This document shows, piece after piece, positions 38,634 to 48,998 of a stretch of 64,000 nucleotides of DNA. Location: assembly GCA_002914845.1 (NCBI GenBank), contig JXTC01000589.1:87475-151474 (forward strand), read 5' to 3'. The notes beneath the pieces are model-generated. The model ran no database searches, was not told the origin of the DNA, and was given only the letters and a program-made list of their open reading frames with translations. The first letter of the stretch is position 1. Each line of letters begins with the position of its first letter. The DNA comes from Trema orientale. Lineage: Eukaryota > Streptophyta > Magnoliopsida > Rosales > Cannabaceae. A program made the translations under genes and the position numbers.

Positions 38634-39122
38634 TGTTGGATGATATTAGGATTGCAAATAAACCAAATAGAAACCCTAAATCATTCATGCTAAATTAACA
38701 GGTTAGGATTTATTGAATATACCTGAGTCCATGGCTAATCTGTAGAAAATTAGAGATGGAGAGACCGAAGGCGAAAGCATGAACAAGAGATGATGCCTTG
38801 AGGGTTTTGGTCATCTGTAGCCTAAAACTTAATGTCACTCTGATAGGGTTCTCTGTAACTGATGGAGGGTTACAGAGAATTGGGTATACGTAATATTTTG
38901 GCTGTAGGGACCATAACCCTAATAGGTTCTTTAGATAGTTCCTGTTGGTTATCCATCAAATCCAACTGGGTGACTAACAGGGTATCCACATTGATATCCA
39001 TATCCAGTTGGATATTCTAACCCAACTTTATTAAATCACATATTGGGTCCTTATGAAATAATATAGCCCAATACAATTGTTTTGTATATGTAGCCCAACA
39101 TAGGATATATAATTTCTTAACA
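38634..39122 (-). repeat. Copia element 2, 5' LTR
   Basis: On the minus strand it begins TGTTAAGAAA and ends ATCATCCAACA. It is 489 bases, the same length as the 3' LTR, and lies next to the primer-binding site. Confidence 0.9.
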
Positions 39123-39538
39123 ATTTTCCCTATAAAAGAATTTATTTATTTTTTTTAACAAAAAGGACTAAATAAATATTCTACAAAAGCCATTTGATAT
39201 AATCTGGGGGCTATTGCATCTCATGTGAAAATACCATAAAAAAAGAGAATCCGAAATTACAAGTTCCGTATAGATTTCATATTAATTCTCAATTGTTTCC
39301 AAGCTTAACATTGAAAAGCATCACCGGTCTCATTGTTTGCTTCTTTTTGGACTTGCCGAAGCTTAAATATTAGAATGGTAGAGGAAATGCATTTGGCCCA
39401 CATTTTTGTAATAATTCAAAATGGGAAAAGACGCTGTACACTAATAGTAAGGGACATATTTTGGGAATTACTAGAAATATAAAATAATGTAAAAGAGAAA
39501 CAGGGGAAAATGAATTCCCAAGCTTAGCTTATCTATAT

Positions 39539-40191
39539 AGAGAAAAATAAAAACAAAACTGCATGGAATCAGTAAAAGCATAATTAATTAGCTTTGAAAT
39601 AGCTTTTATGCATGAAATTTGTGAAAATGAATCCTAGCATAAGACGTGATTAACGTATCATTATCGTACGTTCATTGATAATGTGGAATCCGAAATGATG
39701 ATAATATTATATGGTCGGCGCCGTCAGGATGCGTTAATTAAGGATGCTAGTAATCTTCCTCCAAACATAAATAAGTTAAAAGACGTATCATTAAATTCAC
39801 AAATCTCTTAAGATATCTTATAATAGGTTTACTGCATGCAGTGTATATCCTAGATTACTTATTATCTGGAGAGGTTAGCAAGTGCTGCATGCTTCATTCC
39901 TAACCATCGGATCTACAGTTAATTCATTCCTTTAGATTTTTTCCCCCCCTCTTCGGCTCTCATCACGAATGTTCTCCACATTTTCATTTTCATTCTGAGA
40001 TTTTGTCCAAACTAAATTCCTTTTGTCACTAGACCGTACATATCTTAGCTTTCATTACAATATAACAGCCTATATGCATATATGTACACGATATATACAT
40101 CGGCCTATCCCCTCTTGCATCTTCACGCTCTGAAAAAGCCCGTGAGCTTATATACATTTTCTCTTTTGCCTTATTTTTCCAGAAAAGTGAT
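39539..40191 (+). repeat. Tandem upstream duplication, unit 1
   Basis: 653-base unit starting 'agagaaaaataaaaacaaaa' and ending 'cagaaaagtgat'. It matches unit 2 in the same order over most of its length, with substitutions and indels: 'tatgcatgaaatttgtgaaa', 'aagacgtga', 'acatatcttagct' and 'cttcacgctc'. Confidence 0.85.
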
Positions 40192-40975
40192 AGAGAAAAA
40201 TAAGAACAAAATTGCATGGAGTTGGTGAAAGCATAATTAGCTTTGGAAACAACTCTTATGCATGAAATTTGTGAAAATGAACTCTAGTATAAGACGTGAC
40301 TAATGTATCATTACAGCTTATTTATGACGTAGAATCTGCAATAAATCTAACATCAGATAATCGTTAAAAGATGCCTTAAGGATGTTTGCATTGACGCTAG
40401 TAATTCGCAAAACATAAATAAGCTAAAAGAAGTAGCATTAATTTCACAAATCTCTCAAGATATCATATAGGTTTATTGTAGGTAAACTGTATTCTAGCTT
40501 ACTTATTATCCTATAGATAGGTCAATAAACACCACATAATTCAAATATTTATATAAATAAAGTGCAAAAATAATTGTCACTTAGTTATTCGATCTACCGT
40601 TATTTCATTCTTTTATATTTTTTTTTCCCTCGATCCTCCGCTCTCGTCATAAATGTTTTCCACATTTTAAATTTCATTACGAGATTTTATTCAAAAATCT
40701 TCAGATTATTTCTTTATTAATCCACCAATTTTGTCTTTGCTTGGATGCTAAGTAAACTTCAAGAAGAAACTAAAAACCATAAACTAATTCCTTTTGTCAT
40801 TGCAAATTAAGCCATACATATCTTAGCTCTCATTACAAATATAAAACCATACACAATAGTACACACACATACACTACGCACCGGCCTATTCGCTCCTGTC
40901 TTCACGCTCCGAAACAGCGCGTGAGCCGAGTCACATTTTCCCTTTTGCCTTTTTTTTTTTTCAGGAAAGTGATAG
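40192..40975 (+). repeat. Tandem upstream duplication, unit 2
   Basis: Second unit, about 780 bases, longer than unit 1 through insertions near 40,510-40,560 and 40,690-40,790. It ends at the third occurrence of the 'gaaagtgatag' junction and runs directly into the 5' leader of the gene at 41,126. The gene thus carries its proximal upstream region twice. Confidence 0.85.
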
Positions 40976-41125
40976 AAAAAGCCAAACAGAGTCAATATGT
41001 CAAACCCAAACAGAGAATTTTTCCCCATTCAAAGAAAGAATCCCATTATAAACATCCAAAAACCCAGAGAGAAAAACCCCTCAAAAATCAACAACAACAA
41101 CAACAACACAGCTCCAAAAATCGCC

Positions 41126-41782
41126 ATGAAAAATTATAAGCTCTACAAGAAAGGTAAAGTACACCCATCATCTCTCTCCTCCTCCTCCTCCTCCTCCTCC
41201 TCCTTCTACTCCATTGACGACCATTTCTCTCTCCTACCAGCTGCGATTCTGACCCTAATCGCGGCTCTATCCCTCGAAGACAAGCAAGTCTTGGCCTACC
41301 TCATCTCCTGCTCCAACTCCTCCAAGAAAAATACCCAGAAAGGATCGAAGCTCGGAGACGCCGGGAACCATGGCGGAGACCATTCTCCGGTCTTCAACTG
41401 CGACTGCTTCAGGTGCTACAAGAGCTTCTGGGCTCGCTGGGACGCTTCCCCTAATCGTCAGCTCATCCATGAAATCATCGAGGCTTATGAGGAAGATTTG
41501 CTTAAGAAGAACAAACTGATCGATAAGAGTCCGAAGACGAAGAGAACTCATCGGAGAAGGGTCGCCAGAGTTTGCGATGAGCCGAGTGTTGTTGTCGTTG
41601 ATTCGGGTTCTGGGCAGGGTTTAGTGAAGGAGGAGATCGAAGCTGAGGAATCGCCGGCTGGGAAAGTCGCCGGAGATGGAGCCGACGAAGATGGTGAAGT
41701 AGGGTCGGAGAAGGGAAGCACTCTGAGGAGACTTTGGGGTTTCATTGGAGAGAAGGTTTCAGCTGTCTGGAATATGGGTTAG
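41126..41782 (+). CDS. Plant-specific protein of unknown function (Cys-rich CDCFxCY family)
   Basis: Intronless, 218 residues. I recognise it only as a plant family of unknown function; relatives exist in Arabidopsis (the At1g24270 type, from memory). It has a serine run (about residues 15-25), then a hydrophobic segment AAILTLIAALSLEDKQVLAYLIS (about 38-60) and a conserved motif CDCFRCYKSFWARWD followed by SPNRQLIHEIIEAYEE. A basic stretch KTKRTHRRR follows, and the tail is acidic. The ATG at 41,126 is chosen over an in-frame ATG at 40,997 because the first 43 codons of the longer frame read through (CAA)n and leader-like sequence, whereas 41,126 has good context (gccATGaa). The Cys motif could bind metal; that is inference. 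The upstream region is tandemly duplicated. Confidence 0.75.
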   Translation: MKNYKLYKKGKVHPSSLSSSSSSSSSFYSIDDHFSLLPAAILTLIAALSLEDKQVLAYLISCSNSSKKNTQKGSKLGDAGNHGGDHSPVFNCDCFRCYKSFWARWDASPNRQLIHEIIEAYEEDLLKKNKLIDKSPKTKRTHRRRVARVCDEPSVVVVDSGSGQGLVKEEIEAEESPAGKVAGDGADEDGEVGSEKGSTLRRLWGFIGEKVSAVWNMG

Positions 41783-44700
41783 TTTTTTTTTTTTTTAAAT
41801 GGGAAATTAGAAATTAGTTTTGACAGTTTTTGCTCAAGACTAGTGATTGGGGTTTTTTTTTTTTCTTTTTTTTTTCAATTTTTTTCATACCTGTAAATAG
41901 GTCACCGTTTTGTTTGTGTCAGAAAGTTGGAATTTGTAAAAATGGGATGCAATAGTTTGTTTGTTGTTTTCTTCCCCCCCCCCCAATGTTGGGTTGAGTT
42001 ATGAACTTTGGACAAAATCTTTGTAATTAATCCAAAATGATCTCAGTTCTGGGTTTAATTATTATGAAGTTATAGGTGTTCATCTTGTTCTAATGTTTTA
42101 TGTTAGAATATTTTCTTTTTTGGGTTACTCCAAATTCCAATCATCAAACAGTTCATCTTCTTTAAAAGAGCTAGTATGACTGTGTTAATTATTCATCAGA
42201 ATAATCGGTTAAACCTTGATATTTTATTTGTGAATGATTATTTTAGTGGTAACTTATACTGACTGTAGGTGGGTTGAAAATTCAAACTGTCAAAGGTCAA
42301 CATTTTTCAGCTTTGATCAATAATGGACAACCATAGACATAACCTCCCATTTTCTTTTGAAGAGAGTATTGACATTTTTTAAGCCTTTTTTGAAAAAAAA
42401 AAAATTGCAAGATTGCTTAGACTTAATCCAAGGAATTAATTTTTCCTTTGGACAAGGCAATGAGTTTGTCACCATAGAGAATCCGTAGCATACCCTTTTC
42501 TCTAGTGAACTTGAACAAAGATAAAGAACTTTTGTGGAGGATTGATTGGGGAAAGGGGCAAAGAAGGTTGAGTCGTATTGAAATTGTTGTTGACATTGTT
42601 TAAGAAGAAATTTGTTTAAGATTCCCATTTCAAAAACTTTAGTTTGTATTTTGCAGGAATATGCTTCCACTATCGTAACATTGTTTTTGAATACTAAATA
42701 CATATATATTTTCCTTGAACACAATAGTAGGCTACGTGGAAATGGTGGGCGATCTATTAATTTAATTTGGTTTTATCCTACATGCAAAAATCAAGTATTC
42801 CGGTACTACCTAAAAACAAGTTATGGTAGTAAACTTTTTTTTTTTTTTTTGAAGGGGAGTAAACCTTTTTTTTTTTTCTTGGGTACTTTTGGTGAACCAC
42901 ATTCAATCTCTAATGTAAAGGTCAAAAGATCAATCTCATATCCATTCTTAAAAATAAATAAATAAATTAACTTCATCAGATTTTATCCTACGGTGTAAGA
43001 TGTTCAAGCAAACAACAAATTGAGATGAACTCACACATTGGTCCTTGTTGTTGGAAATGAAAAAAATAAAAAATAAAAAAAAAGAGAAAAGGCAGCAACA
43101 TTTAGGTTAAAAACAAAATATTTGCCCAAACCAAAATCAAGGGAGAGGTTTACAAGGCAAAAAAAACGAAGAAGAAGAGTGTTGAACTCCTTGAATTGAC
43201 ACCGAGGATAACAGAGTATGACTAAGAAGCTGAGGATTGCAGAAGTTGTTAATTTTGGGTTTTTCTAATAATGATTTTCAGGTTAAAAGTTGGTTTCATG
43301 TGTTTACTCTAAGCTCAAGTATGGTAGATATTTTTAGGGTCATAGTATATATGTTTATAAACTAGTAGTCTAGTATATTTAAATCTGAAATAATGCATTG
43401 AGTATTAGTTTTGGTACATACCATTTGCATACATGGATATACCAAGAGAAAAAAAAAATGTATATATATATGTTCTATTCAAGCTTAATTCCCATTAGCC
43501 GTAAAGTAAAAATATATATATATATTCTATTCAAGCTTAATTCGTATTTAACACCAAATGACGTGAATGCAAAATTATTATTATATGTTCGAATATATTT
43601 TTTAGAATTTTCGTATTTAACACCAAATGACGTGAATGCAAAATTATTATTATATGTTCGAATATATTTTTAAAATTCTAAAGCATCACTTGACATGAAA
43701 GTAAACAAATCATATAATTAATGAGGAACATCATTTGAAGTTACTAAAATTTCTCCATCTGAGCAACAAAAGTTTTTACTTTCGTAACAGAAAATTTTAG
43801 CATTACAATGTTTGCATATTATTGGGAATTTTAATTTGTCCGGTTCTTCTACTATATTTTCTAATATTTGAATCTTATTTTGAAGTCTACATCTGACACC
43901 TGTAAAACAGAGAAATAATATAGCACTTATAAATGTAAATTAAAATAAAGAAGAAACTTTTTTTTTTTTACATTAAACTTACGGAAATTAATATGAAGTA
44001 GTAGATATGGTTATAAACTTTAGAAGCATTATTCAATTAATAACAACTTTATACCAATTTGATTTCTGTCTTGAATTGTTTTTTAAATAACTATGAGTCT
44101 CTATAAATCTAAAAAAAAAATGCTATGAGAAAAGTATTCTTACCAATGTCAAAAATATTATTAGTCCTATGATATAATTACGAGTCTCTTAATTCAATGC
44201 AAAAAGCGATAAAAAAGAATCTGGAAACAATAAACAAATAATTCACATGACCATGGAATTCCTACTAACAATAATGGGGGAAATATTTAATCCAACACAG
44301 GCTACAATTTGAATTCGACAAGCGATACGTTTTTTACTCTTTAAATCACCATCGCTTCCTAGAGTTGAATTTTTTTTTTTTTTTGGATACTGTGACTATC
44401 ATGGATCTTTTGAGAATAAAATCTTCCATGTCTACATCTTAGAAATTTAAGATCCAAAGAGGAAAAAAAAAAAAAATCATGCGAAATAACATATAAATAA
44501 TGAAAAACAATATATCCCTACCAATTTTTGGATCATATGAGAGAAAACACTCGATTGAACAGCTATATGTCCATTTTTAGCCCAAAAAACACGGTAAGTA
44601 TTCTCAATTTTATAATTAAGTGATCCGATTAGATATACATTGAAAAGTCAAAATTACCCTCATCAAAGCCATGTATGTTTATACATTAATATCCATGTTT

Positions 44701-44830
44701 TAGTTAATATGTTATAAATTTATTTTTTAATGTTTATGACCAAAAAAGAAATTTCTTCAAGCTAAAAAAGAAAAAAAGACGGAGATATGTGAGAAATAAA
44801 TATATGATCGGATTGGAGAGGAGAAAGAGT
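41783..44830. other. 3' region and spacer with short tandem duplications
   Basis: No gene. It contains homopolymer T runs (41,786 and 41,854 onward), a (C)10 run at about 41,975, and a 69-base tandem duplication at 43,543-43,611 and 43,612-43,680 ('cgtatttaacaccaaatgac'). A second short duplication repeats 'ctattcaagcttaatt' at about 43,474 and 43,527. Confidence 0.6.
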
Positions 44831-44833
44831 TTA

Positions 44834-45303
44834 TGGCATGTTTACTAAAGAGTAATGGGAATGGTATATAGGGTAATGATTCCCATACAAAATTTTACTA
44901 AAATATAAGAAAGGGGGAAATATATGGGGCCCACACAAATTTAGGAGAAAAGAATGGGAATACTTCTCCCACCAACACCCTAAGGAGTCTGATTACCCGT
45001 AAACATTCCTTTCTTCTTTTTTAATTATTAAAATTGTAAAATATAATTTTGTCCTAAAAAATCTATCTACTTTAAATCGTACATGTATTTAAAAAGACAA
45101 TTTAGTAAATATAACACATTCCTATTATTTTTCCTGGGTTAAGTAAACAAAAGAATAGTATTCTAATGAATATGATTCCCATTCCTATTTGTTTTAAGTA
45201 AACAACATACTATAAATAATAATTTCCATACCCTTCTATTTTATTCCCATTCATTTCCCCTTTTATTTATTCTGATTACGATTATAGCGAAGTAAACGTG
45301 CCA
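44834..45303. mobile_element. PIF/Harbinger-type MITE (Tourist-like)
   Basis: 470 bases with terminal inverted repeats TGGCATGTTTACT (left) and TGGCACGTTTACT (right complement), flanked by the three-base duplication TTA (44,831-44,833 and 45,304-45,306), the TWA target of Harbinger elements. The interior is rich in 'attcccattcc'-type motifs. No transposase. Confidence 0.85.
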
Positions 45304-45306
45304 TTA

Positions 45307-46535
45307 TAGAAGAAGAAGGAAACAAAAAAACTTGGATTGAAGATTGTGTTAAGAAAGTGGGTATTGTGAATGTTTTTACTCATTTAATTTTGTCTAATTT
45401 AGTCTTTTTGCTACTAAGATGGTGCCTTTGTACAACTTAGGGGTGTAAATATAGCCCCCATAAAATAATCCACTTATACCTAAAAAATGATAAAATTACT
45501 ATTTAGAAAATACTACAGTTTTTATTGAGCTGTGCTATATAATAATACAATATGTACCTCTCCACCTTAATTTGGTCATCTATTACTAATTCATGCGAGT
45601 AATATTTGTGCGACACTTTTGTTGGACTATTCCAGAAGTTAGCATTCATTGACCCAGAAAACACTTAAGCCTTCAATTCATATCCAACCGAAAAAAAGAA
45701 AAAGCGCTGTATTAATGTTTAGAAAAAAGAAAAAGAAACATCTCTACGGTATAATAATTTGTATGTTAGGATTTTTCTTTTTCCTTGAAAATTTTGGATA
45801 TTAACACCATAGCTAATAATCAATTAAAGCCAAAAAAGGAAAAATTCGTAACAAAAAAAGATTTAAACAATGAAAATGAAACATGTAGGAAATTAGGACT
45901 CATTAAAAATTCACATATATTAATATCAAACGAAAAAAAAAAAGTAAAAATTCGTAACAGAAAAGATTTAAACAATGAAAATGAATAATTGTGACAATAA
46001 ATTAATATATACAAAAGAAGAAAAAAAAAAAAAAGCCATGAAATTTTGACTGCGGCTTTGATGTTTGGAAAAAAAAAAGAAAAAAAAAAAGAAGAAGAAG
46101 AAGAAAAGGAAAAATTAAAAAAGAAACTTCGTACCTATGAAATGAGATGTGAATTTTCCCTTTTGTATATTATTGAGACTCTTGACTATTGACTCTTGAA
46201 TCTTGACGGCAGATGCTTTTTTTTTTTTTTTCGGTTGAGATATGAATTTTCCCTTTTGTATACTATTGAGACTCTGACTGTTGACTCTTGAGTCCTGACC
46301 GCAGATGCTTTTTTTTTGTTTTTGTTTTCGCTTTTTTTTTTTTTTTTTTTTTTTTTTTGGGAGGAGGGGTATGAAGCATAAGGGGAAATTAAAAAGACGT
46401 GCAAGGTATATAAAATTAGGCCAGATATTTAGGTATTTTAAGGGATAATTTTAGAACAAATTAATTTAATTAAATTTATGTTGGAATAGAATATGTATTT
46501 TACTGATCTTCTTTAGGAATAGCTATTCACCCTAT
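45307..46535. other. Spacer with two short tandem duplications
   Basis: No gene. An imperfect duplication of about 105 bases lies at roughly 45,826-45,985 (both units contain 'agatttaaacaatgaaaatg'). A 94-base one lies at 46,143-46,236 and 46,237-46,316 (both contain 'gaattttcccttttgtata' and 'gcagatgctttttttt'). Confidence 0.6.
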
Positions 46536-46544
46536 TTGATAGAA

Positions 46545-46736
46545 GGGGATGGCTACGGTAGGGGCGTCCCTACGTAGGGTCATGCCTTAATTATCGTTGG
46601 ATGGGAATCTGTGGGGAATAACGAGAATCTGTGGGGAATAACGGGAATCTGTGGAGAATTTATTTATATACAGATTCCCATCCAACGGTGAATAGACAGG
46701 GCCCTACGTAGGAGCGCCCCTACTGTAGACGCGCCC
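46545..46736. mobile_element. Mutator-type MITE, copy 1
   Basis: 192 bases with long GC-rich inverted repeats (left 'ctacggtaggggcgtcccta', right complement 'ctacagtaggggcgctccta') and a perfect nine-base target-site duplication ttgatagaa at 46,536-46,544 and 46,737-46,745. The centre has three copies of a 20-base 'gaatctgtggggaataac' unit. A second copy lies at 49,117. Confidence 0.92.
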
Positions 46737-46745
46737 TTGATAGAA

Positions 46746-47777
46746 TAGCTATTCTATAGGAATAAATATTACAATATTTTTTTGGGAATTTATAGCAACG
46801 AGTCTACTAAACTCTAATGAAAAAAGGGACTTACACATAAATGTTTTTAAAACTAGTCTTTATTATCATGTCACACATGTAGAATTATTTGGATACTGTA
46901 TTTCCTAATAAATTCTAAAATATTTTCTTTTCTAACAAATTTCAAACTACTTCTACCACCATCACTGGTTCCCAATCCTGACCCTAGTGGCATCTCCGCT
47001 TGATTAGGGTCAAAAAATTTCGCCTGTAGTCGAACTTGTTCTATCACCTCTCTCGGTTGTTCTGATTGATTTTTGACCGGCAGCTAGAAAATTTCGATCC
47101 TAGTCGAAAATTTTCAACTAGGGTCGAACTATTTGTCGAACAATTTGATTTGAGTCGAAGCTACCAGTCGAAAATTTTCAACTGATGTTTGACAGAACTG
47201 AACAACTGTTCGATCGTACTCGAACAATCGTTCAACCGTAGTCGAGCATTTTCGACCCTAGTCAAATATGGTCGGCCACATTTCCGGCGCCACTTCTCTT
47301 ACTTTACTTTTGACTTTTTCGACTTGGTAGAAATTTTTAACTAGGGTCGAGTCAGGGATAATTTTGAAACTTAAAATTTTCATTAAATAAAGTAATAAAA
47401 GTCCTAATTTTGTAAATGATTTACAGATTATCCCTTTTTTCCACCACTTTTAAAAAAGAGTCAAAATTGATAATACCACATTTTTTTGTCCAATTAAATA
47501 AATGACTAAATTTATATTATAATTGTCATTCCATTTCAATTGCTATTCCATCAAACCGATAAAGTTACTTGGTTTTTTGCTACAAAAGATAAAAATGCAT
47601 AAAAGTTGACCCATTTATCTTCATGACGTGTTAGTTGTGGATGTAAGATTCTTATGCATGTTTCTTTTTTCACCTGAACTTTGATATTTTGCCACATGTT
47701 TTCATCTATTTTTTTATTTTATTTTATGTTATATCAGAATTTTACTTTATAAATACCTGATATTTTTAATTAAAAAA
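46746..47777. other. Repeat-derived spacer with gtcgaa motifs
   Basis: No gene. About 47,040-47,360 has many degenerate 'gtcgaaaattttc' and 'ccctagtcgaa' repeats. 47,370-47,490 matches about 17,288-17,390. It is probably an unclassified transposon remnant. Confidence 0.45.
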
Positions 47778-48130
47778 GGGTTATTTGCAAAAAAAATCCT
47801 GAAATATCGTCTTTCTAAAAATTTAACTCCATATTTTGATATGTATAAAATTACACCTCTACATTTCAAATCTCTGCAAATTTATACTTTTTCTATATAA
47901 ATTGACCAACAAATTCTCACTGAACAATGAATCTGGATTAAGAATATCTTAGTTTTGTTGACTAATATAAAAGAACTATTGAAATAACTTAAAATAGTTA
48001 GCACGAATCACCTAATTTGTACACAGAAGGTTCACATTTATAAAGATTTGAAATATGGAGGTATAATTTTATATAAGTCAAAAAATATGGTTAAAATTAC
48101 AAAAAGATATTTTTTTTTTCCAATCATCCC
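47778..48130. mobile_element. Foldback MITE
   Basis: About 353 bases whose two arms are long imperfect inverted repeats: left GGGTTATTTGCAAAAAAAATCC, and right complement GGGATGATTGGAAAAAAAAA. Deeper pairing includes 'ataaaattacacctctacat' against 'ataaaattatacctccatat', then 'ttcaaatct'. The possible target duplication is A-rich and not decisive. No coding capacity. Confidence 0.7.
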
Positions 48131-48329
48131 TAAAAAGAAAAAAAGGCAAACTATTGAAGGTTTTTTTTTTTTTTTTGTATATTTTATCATCAGTTACAAT
48201 TTTCAAAATTTCTAGGTTAAGTTGGATACAAAATTATAATGGATACGTAATGCATTTTGAGTTGTCTAATTATTATTAATATATGCTCAAAGATTGCTGT
48301 TTGATAGTTAATATTATTAGATACAACAC

Positions 48330-48603
48330 AACAAAAAGATACAAATAGAAGTTTATCTTGAAAAATATTACAAGTTATCATTTACTTATGGTATTGTGAA
48401 AGTACTAAATTTAACAAAAACAAAAAAAAAAAACAAAAAATATATATATATATACACACACATATACAACAAAAAGATACAAATAGAAGCTTATCTTGAA
48501 AAATATTTTAAGTTATCATTTGCTTATGGTATTGTGAAAGTACTAAATTTAACAAAAACCAAAAAAACAAAATATATGTATATATATACACACACATATA
48601 CAC
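48330..48603 (+). repeat. 138-base tandem duplication
   Basis: Two units (48,330-48,467 and 48,468-48,603) start 'aacaaaaagatacaaataga' and end 'tacacacacatatac'. They differ at a few bases and in the (TA)n length. Confidence 0.85.
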
Positions 48604-48775
48604 GGGACACAAAATATATAAATGGAGCTGGCAAAATTTCTTATCTATTCTACCATGTGATCGGTAATGGGTCACGTATCTTAGGCACATGTGATTACAC
48701 CAGTATATATATATATATACATAGAAGACTTCTCAACGGGTCATAATTTTATATATATATATATATGTATATATA

Positions 48776-48983
48776 AGGCATTAATCTAGTAAGTATTTTT
48801 TTTTAAACCTATTACATAAGTATCGTTTTAGCTAATGAAAATTTATCATACATATTTTTTTAAATATACGTCTTTTCATGCACCCCATTACAGTCGTTAA
48901 ATCACCATTATTAGATGATGATCCAATGGCTAAAAAAAAAACTTATACATAGGTAAAAAAGAAGACCTATTGGATTGGCAATA
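48776..48983. mobile_element. MITE of the (TA)n-flanked family, copy 3
   Basis: Left end 'ttaatctagtaagtattttt'; the right complement contains 'ccaatccaataggtcttctt'. TA repeats flank both sides. The internal 'aatcaccattattagatgatg' corresponds to the palindrome seen in the 24.9 kb copy. Confidence 0.75.
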
Positions 48984-48998
48984 CTATATATATATATA

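Larger units (their letters stand above)
32410..39122 (-). mobile_element. Full-length Ty1-copia retrotransposon (inactive)
   Basis: A 6.7 kb element on the minus strand with two 489-base LTRs (38,634-39,122 as 5' LTR and 32,410-32,898 as 3' LTR), a tRNA-Met type primer-binding site at 38,621-38,631 and degraded gag-pol between. The five-base target-site duplication ATTTT is perfect: 32,405-32,409 and 39,123-39,127. By hand count the LTRs differ at roughly 50 of 489 positions, mostly transitions, so insertion is old. Internal frames are broken by many stops, several of which fit TGG-to-stop changes expected from methylcytosine deamination. Confidence 0.92.

Noticed and set aside
40997..41125. 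Upstream in-frame ATG extending the unknown gene by 43 residues
   Set aside because: The added part is Asn-rich from (CAA)n leader repeats and lies next to the duplicated upstream unit; the ATG at 41,126 has better context.
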